A DNA stretch of 12,900 nucleotides. Origin: Spirochaetota bacterium. GTDB taxonomy: Bacteria > Spirochaetota > UBA4802 > UBA5368. Made by a program: the position numbers and the translations under genes. This document shows positions 6,915-12,900 of this stretch, in pieces. The notes under the pieces were generated by a model. That model did no database searches. It saw nothing but the letters and a program-made list of their open reading frames with translations, and had not been told where the DNA came from. Position 1 is the stretch's first letter, and each line of letters opens with the position of its first letter. The stretch is from NCBI GenBank assembly GCA_017998475.1, contig JAGODA010000062.1, forward strand, positions 1 to 12,900. Reading direction: 5' to 3'.

Positions 6915-6944
6915 AAAGTAATGGCGTTCGCACGGGGCTGTCAA
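6915..6944 (-). promoter_or_regulatory. Candidate promoter for the lipoprotein / LeuA-domain operon
   Basis: On the minus strand a perfect TTGACA (bases 6944-6939) is followed after 18 bases by TACTTT (6920-6915). The -10 match is poor (three of six). The placement, about 45 bases before the lipoprotein start, is sensible. The 96-base gap to the divergent U32 gene holds nothing else I can name. Confidence 0.4.
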
Positions 6945-6965
6945 CTAAATTAACTACGGTGCGTA

Positions 6966-9059
6966 ATGACAATGAAGAACAGGGTCGAACTCCTCGCCCC
7001 CGCGGGCTCCCCCGAAACCTTCGCCGCGGCCTTTCAGGCCGGGGCCGACGCCTTCTACATGGGCGCGGGCGATTTCAACGCCCGCGGGCGAGCGCGTAAC
7101 TTCTCGCGCGAGGAGATGAGCGAGGCCGTGCGATTCGCTCACCGTAACGGCAGGCGGGTCTATATCACCCTCAACACCCTGCTTTTCGACGACGAGTTTC
7201 CCGCGGTGGTCGACCTGCTTTCGTTTCTCGAGGGACTGCGCGTCGACGGCGTCATCGTACAGGACCTGGGCCTGCTTTCGCTTCTCCGGAACCGCTTTCA
7301 GACCATTCCCGTCCACGCCTCCACGCAGCTGTTCTGCCACAACTCGCAACAGGCCGCCTATCTCAAAAAGGAGGGAGTCAGCCGTATCATCCTGGCGCGC
7401 GAGCTCTCCCTCGACGAAATCCGCGCGATCGCCTCGGCCGTGCCGCTGGAGTACGAGGTGTTCGTTCACGGCGCCATGTGCTTTTCCTTTTCAGGCTGCT
7501 GCCTCTTCTCTTCCCACCTGTACGGCGATTCGGGGAACCGCGGACGATGCCGCCAGCCCTGCAGGCTGCCCTTCGAAGGGGCGCGCGGGAAGTCCTATCC
7601 GTTCTCCATGAAGGACCTCTCGGCGGCCGAAACAGTCGGCGAGCTCGCCGCCTCGGGCGTGACGGCGCTGAAGATCGAGGGAAGGCTTCGAAACGCCGCT
7701 TATGTTTCGCGCGCGGTCCAGATGTACCGCTCTCTCATCGACGCCTCGCCTGTCGACCGTACCGCGCGCCGGAAGGAAGGTAAGGCCGCACCAGGCAGCA
7801 CGAGGGAATCGGAAGGCGGGTATTTCCGTGGACGCGAGTACCGGCGTCTCGTGGCGGCCAACCGCCCCGGAGGGTTCGGCGAGGAGCTCGGCGGGGTGAT
7901 TTCGGCCGCGGGATCGCTATTGGTGTTCACCTCCGGCGTCGAGATCGGAAAGGGTTCCCGGCTCAGGGTGGTCGACGCTGAGGGGCGGATGCTCCACGAG
8001 GGGACGCTTCTCGAGTACTCGCGCCCCCGGGAGGGAACCTACGAGTGGAGGCTTCCCGTAAAGGCGCCCCGGGCGAAAGGCATGCGCGTGTATCTTACGG
8101 GGGAGAGCAGGACCTTCGGCGAATGGCCCGCCATACGAAGAGAGGCCGCGATGCATAAATTCATTCCGGTGCGTCTTGAGATACGACTCTCGCGCACGGC
8201 GATCGAGGCGCGCGCCGTCGCGGACGATCTCGCTCCGTTCGAGTTCGCTCGCGCCGTCGAAACGAACACCGCGCGGACGCGGGCGGTAACGACAGCCGAT
8301 ATCGAAGATATCTTTGCGCGGACCGACCGCTATCCCTTTCTTGTTGAAAAGCGCCATGTCGACATCGAACCGGATATCTTCGTTCGGCTCGGTGCGCTGA
8401 AGGCGCTCCGGCGGGAATTGTATGAATTGCTGTACGCTCATTACGAGGCCGGGCGCGACCGCCGGGACGCCGAACGAAAGACGGCGATCCTTGCCGAAAT
8501 GGCCTCCATTCGCGATTCATCAACTGCCGATGAACGCCTGTACCTCGAATACGCCGACCTGGAGACGGATGAACGCGCCGATTTCAGGGTGATCGATTTC
8601 GAATCCGTCGCGCCCTCGACATCTCCGCGCCGGCGGGATGTCGTGCTTCTGCCGCTCTTCGTCTCCGAGGGGAGGCTCCCCATGGTACGCGACGCGGTCG
8701 CCTCCCTTGTATCGAGGGGATTTCGTACCTACATGATACCGACGTACGGGTGGATCGACTTTCTCCGCGGCTTCCGGGACGTGGAGATCTTCGGCGGGCC
8801 GTATCTGTACATGGTGAACACGCTTTCGTACGCGGCGATGACGCGAGCCGGGGTGGGCCGATTCGTCGTTTCTCCCGACATGGGCGGAGAACGCGTCGTG
8901 ACGCGCGCCTACCGGGGGTATGTCGAGCCGCGATCGTACAGGAGGGAACTCATGGCGACGCGCCTCAGGCTTCCTGAGGAGTGTTATCGCGGCGCGGGTA
9001 CGGCGGTGCGCGTTCTTCACCGCGACGAGTACGACGTCGTATACCAGGACGATAAATGA
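6966..9059 (+). CDS. U32 family protein, long form resembling RlhA (23S rRNA C2501 hydroxylase)
   Basis: A 697-residue protein. The N-terminal half is a clear U32 TIM-barrel domain: ELLAPAGSPETFAAAFQAGADAFYMG (8-32), RVYITLNTLL, VHASTQLFCHN (116-125), then the family signature EVFVHGAMCFSFSGCCL (164-180) and GDSGNRGRCRQPCR (187-200), followed by FSMKDLS and ALKIEGRLR. The cysteines at 172, 179, 195 and 199 are in the region that holds iron-sulfur ligands in characterised U32 proteins (UbiU/UbiV, TrhP, RlhA). These are RNA or ubiquinone hydroxylases and not necessarily peptidases despite the family name. The length and the extra domain after about residue 290 match the long class with a DUF3656-like region, as in E. 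coli RlhA, which hydroxylates 23S rRNA C2501. The last 140 residues (PLFVSEGRLP, NTLSYAAMTRAGVGRFVVSPD) look like a second, degenerate barrel half. Two in-frame ATGs occur at 6966 and 6972, both with a weak ribosome site. Confidence 0.85.
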   Translation: MTMKNRVELLAPAGSPETFAAAFQAGADAFYMGAGDFNARGRARNFSREEMSEAVRFAHRNGRRVYITLNTLLFDDEFPAVVDLLSFLEGLRVDGVIVQDLGLLSLLRNRFQTIPVHASTQLFCHNSQQAAYLKKEGVSRIILARELSLDEIRAIASAVPLEYEVFVHGAMCFSFSGCCLFSSHLYGDSGNRGRCRQPCRLPFEGARGKSYPFSMKDLSAAETVGELAASGVTALKIEGRLRNAAYVSRAVQMYRSLIDASPVDRTARRKEGKAAPGSTRESEGGYFRGREYRRLVAANRPGGFGEELGGVISAAGSLLVFTSGVEIGKGSRLRVVDAEGRMLHEGTLLEYSRPREGTYEWRLPVKAPRAKGMRVYLTGESRTFGEWPAIRREAAMHKFIPVRLEIRLSRTAIEARAVADDLAPFEFARAVETNTARTRAVTTADIEDIFARTDRYPFLVEKRHVDIEPDIFVRLGALKALRRELYELLYAHYEAGRDRRDAERKTAILAEMASIRDSSTADERLYLEYADLETDERADFRVIDFESVAPSTSPRRRDVVLLPLFVSEGRLPMVRDAVASLVSRGFRTYMIPTYGWIDFLRGFRDVEIFGGPYLYMVNTLSYAAMTRAGVGRFVVSPDMGGERVVTRAYRGYVEPRSYRRELMATRLRLPEECYRGAGTAVRVLHRDEYDVVYQDDK

Positions 9060-9108
9060 TTGACCGGAGGGCGACCCCGTACCATTCTCGGGGAGGGGGT
9101 TATGGGCG

Positions 9109-9915
9109 ATGAAAGTGGCCAGTTTCAACGCGAACTCGATCCGGGCGCGGCTTCCCGTCCTCCTGGGGTGGCTCGAGGCCCACTCTCCCGACGTGCTCTG
9201 CGTGCAGGAGACCAAGGCGCGCGACGAGGACTTCCCCGCGGGCGATATCGAATCGGCCGGCTATCATGTGGCGTACAGGGGGGAAAAATCGTACAACGGA
9301 GTCGCCATCATCAGCAGACTGCCGTTTGACGAAGTGATATACGGATTCGACGGATCGGGAGGCGACGAGGGATCGCGCCTCATCGTCGGCGTGGTCGCCG
9401 GGGTGCCGGTCGTCAACACCTACGTTCCCCAGGGGACGGATCCCTTGTCGGAGAAGTTCGCCTACAAACTCGGCTGGTTCGAGCGACTCCGCGCGTTCTT
9501 CGATGAACGCTTCTCGCCGGACAAACCGCTCCTCTGGACCGGCGACTTCAACGTGGCCCCCGAACCGATCGACGTGCACGATCCGAAGCGCCTGCTGGGC
9601 CAGGTGGGGTTCCACCCCGACGAGCACAGGGCGCTCGCGCGGGTAAGGGAATGGGGTTTCGTCGACGTTTTCAGAAAGCACCGTCCGGGACCGAACGAGT
9701 ACACCTTCTGGGACTATCGCGTCCGCGACTCGGTGGCGCGCGGACTCGGATGGAGGGTCGACCACATCTGGGCGACGGCGCCGCTTGCAGAGCTCTCGGT
9801 CGGCGCGGGAATCGATACGGCCCCGCGCCTTGCACAGCGTCCCTCCGACCACACCTTCATTTACGCGGAATTCGAGGGGTGGGAAGAAGCGGGCGCGAAG
9901 GGGGGTCGCCCGTGA
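9109..9915 (+). CDS. xth: Exodeoxyribonuclease III (Xth family AP endonuclease)
   Basis: A 268-residue protein of the exonuclease-endonuclease-phosphatase superfamily. It cuts DNA 5' of abasic sites and digests 3' ends in base-excision repair. Seen in order: SFNANSIRARL (Asn7/Asn9), VQETK with metal-binding Glu34, NGVAIISR, NTYVPQG (Tyr105), TGDFNVAPEPIDVHDP (Asp146, Asn148), WRVDHIWAT (Asp218) and SDHTF with catalytic His248. All expected active-site residues are present. Start ATG 9109 has a GGGAGGGGG ribosome site (9091-9099); a nearby ATG at 9102 is in another frame. It begins 49 bases after the U32 gene, and its stop overlaps the next start by one base (TGATG), so the three genes probably form one transcript. 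Confidence 0.95.
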   Translation: MKVASFNANSIRARLPVLLGWLEAHSPDVLCVQETKARDEDFPAGDIESAGYHVAYRGEKSYNGVAIISRLPFDEVIYGFDGSGGDEGSRLIVGVVAGVPVVNTYVPQGTDPLSEKFAYKLGWFERLRAFFDERFSPDKPLLWTGDFNVAPEPIDVHDPKRLLGQVGFHPDEHRALARVREWGFVDVFRKHRPGPNEYTFWDYRVRDSVARGLGWRVDHIWATAPLAELSVGAGIDTAPRLAQRPSDHTFIYAEFEGWEEAGAKGGRP

Positions 9916-10757
9916 TGGCGGCCCGCGAAATGAGCGAACGGCGCAGGAGCGAGCTCGCGTCCCTCGCATCGGCCGTCTTTATCTGCATGCCCGTGAGGCG
10001 CTTCGACGACTCGGTGTTCGCGCTGCTCGAAAAATACCGGTTCAATATCGAGGTCGGCATCGACCATTACGCGCTGGACCGCTTCCCCCGGGAGCACTTC
10101 ACGGTTCTGGCGGGAAGGCTTTCCGGCCTTGGAATCGCGACCACTGTCCACGCGCCTTTCCACGAGCTCTTTCCCGGCGCGCCCGATCGCCTGGTGCGGG
10201 AGGCCGCGGTCGCGCGGCTTGACGCCGCCTTCGATCTCATGGGCGCCTTCTCGCCGCGCTCGGTCGTGATGCACCTCAATCACGAAAACCGCCGCTTCGG
10301 TTTCGTCGCCGGTGACTGGTTTGCGCATATCGTGCCCGCGATCGAACGCTACGCAGCGCGCTCGCGTGACATGGGGGCGATGCTCGTTCTGGAAAACGTG
10401 TACGAGGAGGAGCCCTCCGGCATGGTGCGCGTTCTGGAGGCCCTGTCCGGCTCCGGAGTGCGTCACTGTCTTGATGTCGGCCACCTGAACGCGTTTTCGG
10501 AAACGGGACTAGACGAGTGGCTCGCAGCGACCGGCCCCCACGTTCGGCAGTTTCATCTGCACGACAACGACGGCTCCGGAGATTCGCACGGGCCGATAGG
10601 AAGCGGCACCGTCCGCTTCGATCGCGTGGCCGAATTCATCGGACGAATGGACGAGCGGCCGATCATCACGCTCGAGCCGCACACCGAGCCGGATATCTGG
10701 CTGACCCTTGACGGCCTGGAGCGCACCGGAATCGTCGCGGCCCTCGCGCGCTTCTGA
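9915..10757 (+). CDS. Sugar phosphate isomerase/epimerase-like TIM-barrel protein (AP_endonuc_2 superfamily)
   Basis: A 280-residue protein of the xylose-isomerase-like TIM-barrel superfamily. Metal-site and barrel motifs are visible: TVHAPF (His79), VVMHLNHENRRFG (His120), LVLENVYEEEP (Glu160), HCLDVGHLNAF (Asp187, His190), QFHLHDNDGSGDSHGPIG (His214, His216, Asp219, His225) and ITLEPH (Glu254). The superfamily holds sugar isomerases, inosose-type epimerases and dehydratases, and endonuclease IV. The DNDGxGDxHxPIGxG pattern is typical of the sugar-phosphate-isomerase/epimerase side, so I prefer that to endonuclease IV, but the substrate is unknown. The ATG at 9915 overlaps the xth stop and has GGGGGG nine bases upstream; an ATG at 9930 is a less likely alternative. 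Tight coupling to a DNA-repair nuclease is notable but does not prove a shared function. Confidence 0.82.
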   Translation: MAAREMSERRRSELASLASAVFICMPVRRFDDSVFALLEKYRFNIEVGIDHYALDRFPREHFTVLAGRLSGLGIATTVHAPFHELFPGAPDRLVREAAVARLDAAFDLMGAFSPRSVVMHLNHENRRFGFVAGDWFAHIVPAIERYAARSRDMGAMLVLENVYEEEPSGMVRVLEALSGSGVRHCLDVGHLNAFSETGLDEWLAATGPHVRQFHLHDNDGSGDSHGPIGSGTVRFDRVAEFIGRMDERPIITLEPHTEPDIWLTLDGLERTGIVAALARF

Positions 10758-10773
10758 CCGGAGTCGCGGAAGG

Positions 10774-10804
10774 GCGGTTCTCCCGGCCTGATCGGGTGGA
10801 CCGC
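10774..10804 (+). other. Imperfect hairpin between the TIM-barrel gene and galE
   Basis: GCGGTTCTCCCG (10774-10785) pairs with CGGGTGGACCGC (10793-10804) around the 7-base loop GCCTGAT. The 12-pair stem has one T-T mismatch and one GU pair. No T-run follows (the next bases are GAAACG), so it is not a classical intrinsic terminator. It could be a partial terminator, an RNA-processing site or a leader structure. It ends 15 bases before the galE ribosome site (GGAGGAG, 10820-10826). Confidence 0.45.
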
Positions 10805-10833
10805 GAAACGAAGCACAGCGGAGGAGTACTGTA

Positions 10834-11820
10834 ATGAGCGAGATACTTGTAACCGGCGGAGCGGGATACATAGGAAGTCACGTGGTCCGGGCGCTCGCCC
10901 GGATGAATTTTACGCCGATCGTTTACGATAACCTCTCGGGAGGATTCAGGGAGGCGGTGGATGGTTTCGAGTTCATACGCGGGGACATCGGCGATTACGA
11001 GGCGCTCGCGCGGGTGTTCGGCGCGCGCGATATCCGCTGCGTGATGAACTTCGCCTCGTACATCGCCGTGGGCGAGTCGGTGGCCGACCCGCTGAAATAT
11101 TACGACAACAACGTCGGGCGCACCTTCGTCCTCTTCCGCGCCATGAAAGAGGCGGGAGTGCGCGATTTCATATTCTCCTCGTCGGCCGCGGTGTACGGCG
11201 ATCCCGACGCGGTGCCGATCCGCGAGGAGAGCCCGCTGCGTCCGGCCAGCCCCTACGGCCGGACCAAGTACTTCATAGAAGAAGCGCTGCGCGACCTCCA
11301 CGTTTCCGACGGAGTGCGTTCGGTGAGCCTTCGCTATTTCAACGCGGCGGGCGCGGATCCCTCCGGAGGCATCGGAGAGCGCCATTCGCCGGAAACACAT
11401 CTCATACCCCTCGTGCTCCGCGCGGCCGTCGATCCAGGTTATGCGATAACGATATTCGGGAGGGATTACGACACGCCGGACGGAACCTGCATACGGGATT
11501 ATATTCATGTGAACGATCTCGCCGACGCCCACGTGCTCGCCGTCCGGCGACTGCTCGAAGGAGGCGCGTCGGCGGTTTACAACCTGGGCAACGGCAGCGG
11601 CTTCTCCGTGCTCGAGGTTATCGAATCCGCGCGCCGCGTTACCGGCAGGACGATCAGGACGGTCGACGGCCCCCGCAGGAGCGGCGACCCGGCGCGCCTG
11701 GTGGCGTCCTCGGGAAAGGCGGTCTGCGAACTCGGCTGGAAACCAGCCTTTACCGACCTGGACGGAATCGTCGAAACGGCATGGAGATGGGAGTGTTCGG
11801 GGAAGAGACCATCATATTGA
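10834..11820 (+). CDS. galE: UDP-glucose 4-epimerase
   Basis: A 328-residue extended SDR, the usual GalE length. It interconverts UDP-glucose and UDP-galactose with bound NAD in the cytoplasm, feeding galactose use and envelope polysaccharides. Seen: the NAD motif TGGAGYIGSH (7-16), YDNLSGG, GDIGD (50-54), MNFASYIAVGESV (71-83, the GalE AVGESV hallmark), SSSAAVYG (115-122), catalytic PYGRTK with Tyr141 and Lys145, RYFNAAGADP, HLIPLVL, and TPDGTCIRDYIHVNDLADAH (214-233), which is diagnostic for GalE. Start ATG 10834 has GGAGGAG seven bases upstream. It is on the same strand as the TIM-barrel gene, but a 76-base gap with a hairpin separates them, so it may be a separate unit. Confidence 0.94.
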   Translation: MSEILVTGGAGYIGSHVVRALARMNFTPIVYDNLSGGFREAVDGFEFIRGDIGDYEALARVFGARDIRCVMNFASYIAVGESVADPLKYYDNNVGRTFVLFRAMKEAGVRDFIFSSSAAVYGDPDAVPIREESPLRPASPYGRTKYFIEEALRDLHVSDGVRSVSLRYFNAAGADPSGGIGERHSPETHLIPLVLRAAVDPGYAITIFGRDYDTPDGTCIRDYIHVNDLADAHVLAVRRLLEGGASAVYNLGNGSGFSVLEVIESARRVTGRTIRTVDGPRRSGDPARLVASSGKAVCELGWKPAFTDLDGIVETAWRWECSGKRPSY

Positions 11821-11880
11821 CGGTTTCCCGCCGGCCCGGGGCGCGGTAAATCGCGTAAAGATACACATTAAACCCGATTG

Positions 11881-11896
11881 TTGCATTATTATGCAA
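11881..11896. promoter_or_regulatory. Inverted repeat TTGCAT-N4-ATGCAA upstream of the acyl-CoA synthetase
   Basis: TTGCAT (11881-11886) and ATGCAA (11891-11896) are exact reverse complements separated by TATT, making a 16-bp near-palindrome. It lies 11 bases upstream of a TTGACA box in an AT-rich pocket of an otherwise GC-rich region, the usual place for a regulator's binding site. The arms are too AT-rich for a terminator. The regulator is unknown. Confidence 0.5.
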
Positions 11897-11907
11897 AACG
11901 AAATATG

Positions 11908-11935
11908 TTGACAAATATCACCGTCGCTGTACACG
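11908..11935 (+). promoter_or_regulatory. Candidate sigma70 promoter for the acyl-CoA synthetase gene
   Basis: A perfect TTGACA (11908-11913) is followed after 16 bases by TACACG (11930-11935), a weak -10 with three of six matches. It lies in the 152-base gap after galE, about 40 bases before the next start codon. The rest of that gap holds the inverted repeat described separately and a GC-rich stretch without a convincing terminator. Confidence 0.45.
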
Positions 11936-11972
11936 GGTTGCAGCGCATATTTCATCCCGGGGGGCGGCATAC

Positions 11973-12900
11973 ATGGCTGACATACGGAAGATCTTCTATC
12001 CCGAATCGATAGCGGTGGTCGGGGCCACCGAGAATCTCTTTAAATGGGGCTCGTATATATTCACCAATATCATTGCCGGCGGTTTCCAGGGGAAGGTGTA
12101 TCCAGTGGCGAAAAAAAAGGAGACCGTCTACGGGCACCGCGCGTACGGCTCGGTCGCGGAAATTCAGGATCCCGTGGACCTGGTTTTCATCACCACGCCG
12201 GCCGCGTCGGTGATGGGAGTTCTCGCCGATTGCGTCGCGAAGGGAGTGAAAAACGTGGTGATGATCACTTCGGGTTTCAGCGAGACGGGAGAGGAGGGCA
12301 AAAGGCTGGAGGAGGAGATGGTGTCATTCGCGAGGGCCAACGGAATCAACGTTGTGGGGCCCAACACCATGGGCATAGTGAACACCGCGGTCGGCCTGTA
12401 CGCGACCGGATCGCAGGTGCGCGCGCCGAGAGGCGGGATATCGATTATCGCTCAGAGTGGAAACGTCGGAAACCAGATAATGGAGTGGGCCGAACAGCAG
12501 AACATCGGCGTAGGCAAGTTCGTCGGCTCGGGCAACGAGGGCGTGATCGGTTGCGAGGATTATATCGGGTATTTCGGGGACGACGCGGACACCACTGTCG
12601 TGCTGATGTACATTGAGGGAGTGGACGACGGCAGACGCTTCATGGATTCCGCGCGGGGCGCCAGCATGAGGAAGCCGGTCATCGCCCTTAAGGCGGGGCG
12701 GACGGAGATCGGCAGCAGGGCCGCGGCCTCGCACACGGGAGCCATGGCAGGTTCGTTTAAAACATATGAAAGCGCCCTGCGACAGAGCGGGGTCATCCTG
12801 GTAAAGGCGCCGACCGAGCTTCTCACTATCTCGTCGGCCTTCGACAGTATGCCGCTGCCCAAAGGCAACCGGGTCGGGGTGGTTACGCTCGGGGGGGGGT
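11973..12900 (+). CDS. ADP-forming acetyl-CoA/acyl-CoA synthetase (alpha-subunit region), 3' truncated by window edge
   Basis: From the ATG at 11973 the frame stays open to the window end, giving the first 309 residues. Seen: the CoA-binding Rossmann domain (IRKIFYPESIAVVGATEN, 4-21; GGFQGKVYPV, 36-45; PVDLVFITTPA), ITSGFSETGEEG (98-109), VVGPNTMGIVNT (127-138), the succinyl-CoA-ligase-like domain starting SIIAQSGNVG (157-166), FVGSGNEG, and the phospho-histidine motif AASHTGAMAG with His254. Enzymes of this type make or use acyl-CoA with ADP/ATP through a phosphohistidine, conserving energy in acid-producing or fermentative metabolism, or activating acids. Whether the ATP-grasp beta part is fused lies beyond the window. 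The ribosome site GGGGGG (11959-11964) is eight bases before the ATG. The last visible codons are a run of nine G (12891-12899) encoding GlyGlyGly. The acyl substrate cannot be judged. Confidence 0.93.
   Translation, partial: MADIRKIFYPESIAVVGATENLFKWGSYIFTNIIAGGFQGKVYPVAKKKETVYGHRAYGSVAEIQDPVDLVFITTPAASVMGVLADCVAKGVKNVVMITSGFSETGEEGKRLEEEMVSFARANGINVVGPNTMGIVNTAVGLYATGSQVRAPRGGISIIAQSGNVGNQIMEWAEQQNIGVGKFVGSGNEGVIGCEDYIGYFGDDADTTVVLMYIEGVDDGRRFMDSARGASMRKPVIALKAGRTEIGSRAAASHTGAMAGSFKTYESALRQSGVILVKAPTELLTISSAFDSMPLPKGNRVGVVTLGGG

Noticed and set aside
6870..6944. Longer lipoprotein starting at an ATG at 6944
   Set aside because: It would put 25 mixed polar residues before the signal peptide and overlap the candidate promoter; the ATG at 6869 gives a normal lipoprotein signal.
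7917..8441. Antisense frames of 70-230 codons opposite the U32 gene
   Set aside because: No recognisable domains and composition mirrors the real gene on the plus strand.
9915..10757. Annotating the TIM barrel as endonuclease IV (Nfo)
   Set aside because: Metal-site layout and the DNDGxGDxHxPIG motif fit sugar-phosphate isomerase/epimerase proteins better; Nfo-specific motifs are not seen.
1..12900. Search for CRISPR repeats, insertion sequences, tRNA genes and phage or defence modules
   Set aside because: No regularly spaced repeats, transposase or integrase motifs, tRNA-like cloverleaf or defence-type domains were found by eye.

Overview
This is a GC-rich, gene-dense stretch of a bacterial chromosome. 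Clues to the organism are a site-2 protease gene (rseP) next to ispG of the MEP isoprenoid pathway, an ADP-forming acyl-CoA synthetase, a lipoprotein with a clear lipobox and sigma70-type TTGACA boxes. Together these suggest a diderm bacterium with a versatile, probably partly anaerobic metabolism, something like the Spirochaetota or the former Deltaproteobacteria. That placement is inference; there is no rRNA or other strong taxonomic marker. I see no tRNA, rRNA, CRISPR array, transposase, integrase or phage gene.

Layout. (1) 1-4182, plus strand: a tight cluster of the 3' part of rseP, then ispG, a GH1 family glycosidase (4-bp overlap with ispG) and a formylglycine-enzyme-fold protein (23-nt overlap with the glycosidase) that lacks the catalytic cysteine. 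(2) 4155-5922: a TetR regulator on the minus strand, divergent from a TIGR01777-type NAD(P)-binding epimerase. A 232-bp region between them holds a strong palindrome lying inside a candidate tetR promoter. (3) 5952-6869, minus strand: a lipoprotein and a 153-aa protein that is only the LeuA/CimA allosteric (dimerisation) domain, with no catalytic domain. A candidate promoter precedes the lipoprotein. (4) 6966-10757, plus strand: a long U32 protein resembling RlhA, exonuclease III, and a xylose-isomerase-like TIM barrel whose start codon overlaps the exonuclease stop. (5) 10834-11820: galE, preceded by an imperfect 12-bp hairpin. (6) 11973 to the window end: an ADP-forming acyl-CoA synthetase that runs off the edge, behind a candidate promoter with a TTGCAT/ATGCAA inverted repeat.

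Most genes are recognisable housekeeping or accessory metabolism. I do not see a clear multi-gene novel system. The items most worth a second look are the free-standing LeuA regulatory domain, the palindrome between tetR and the epimerase, the coupled GH1/pseudo-FGE pair, the IspG active-site loop with Tyr at a usually Lys position, and the exonuclease III/TIM-barrel pair.
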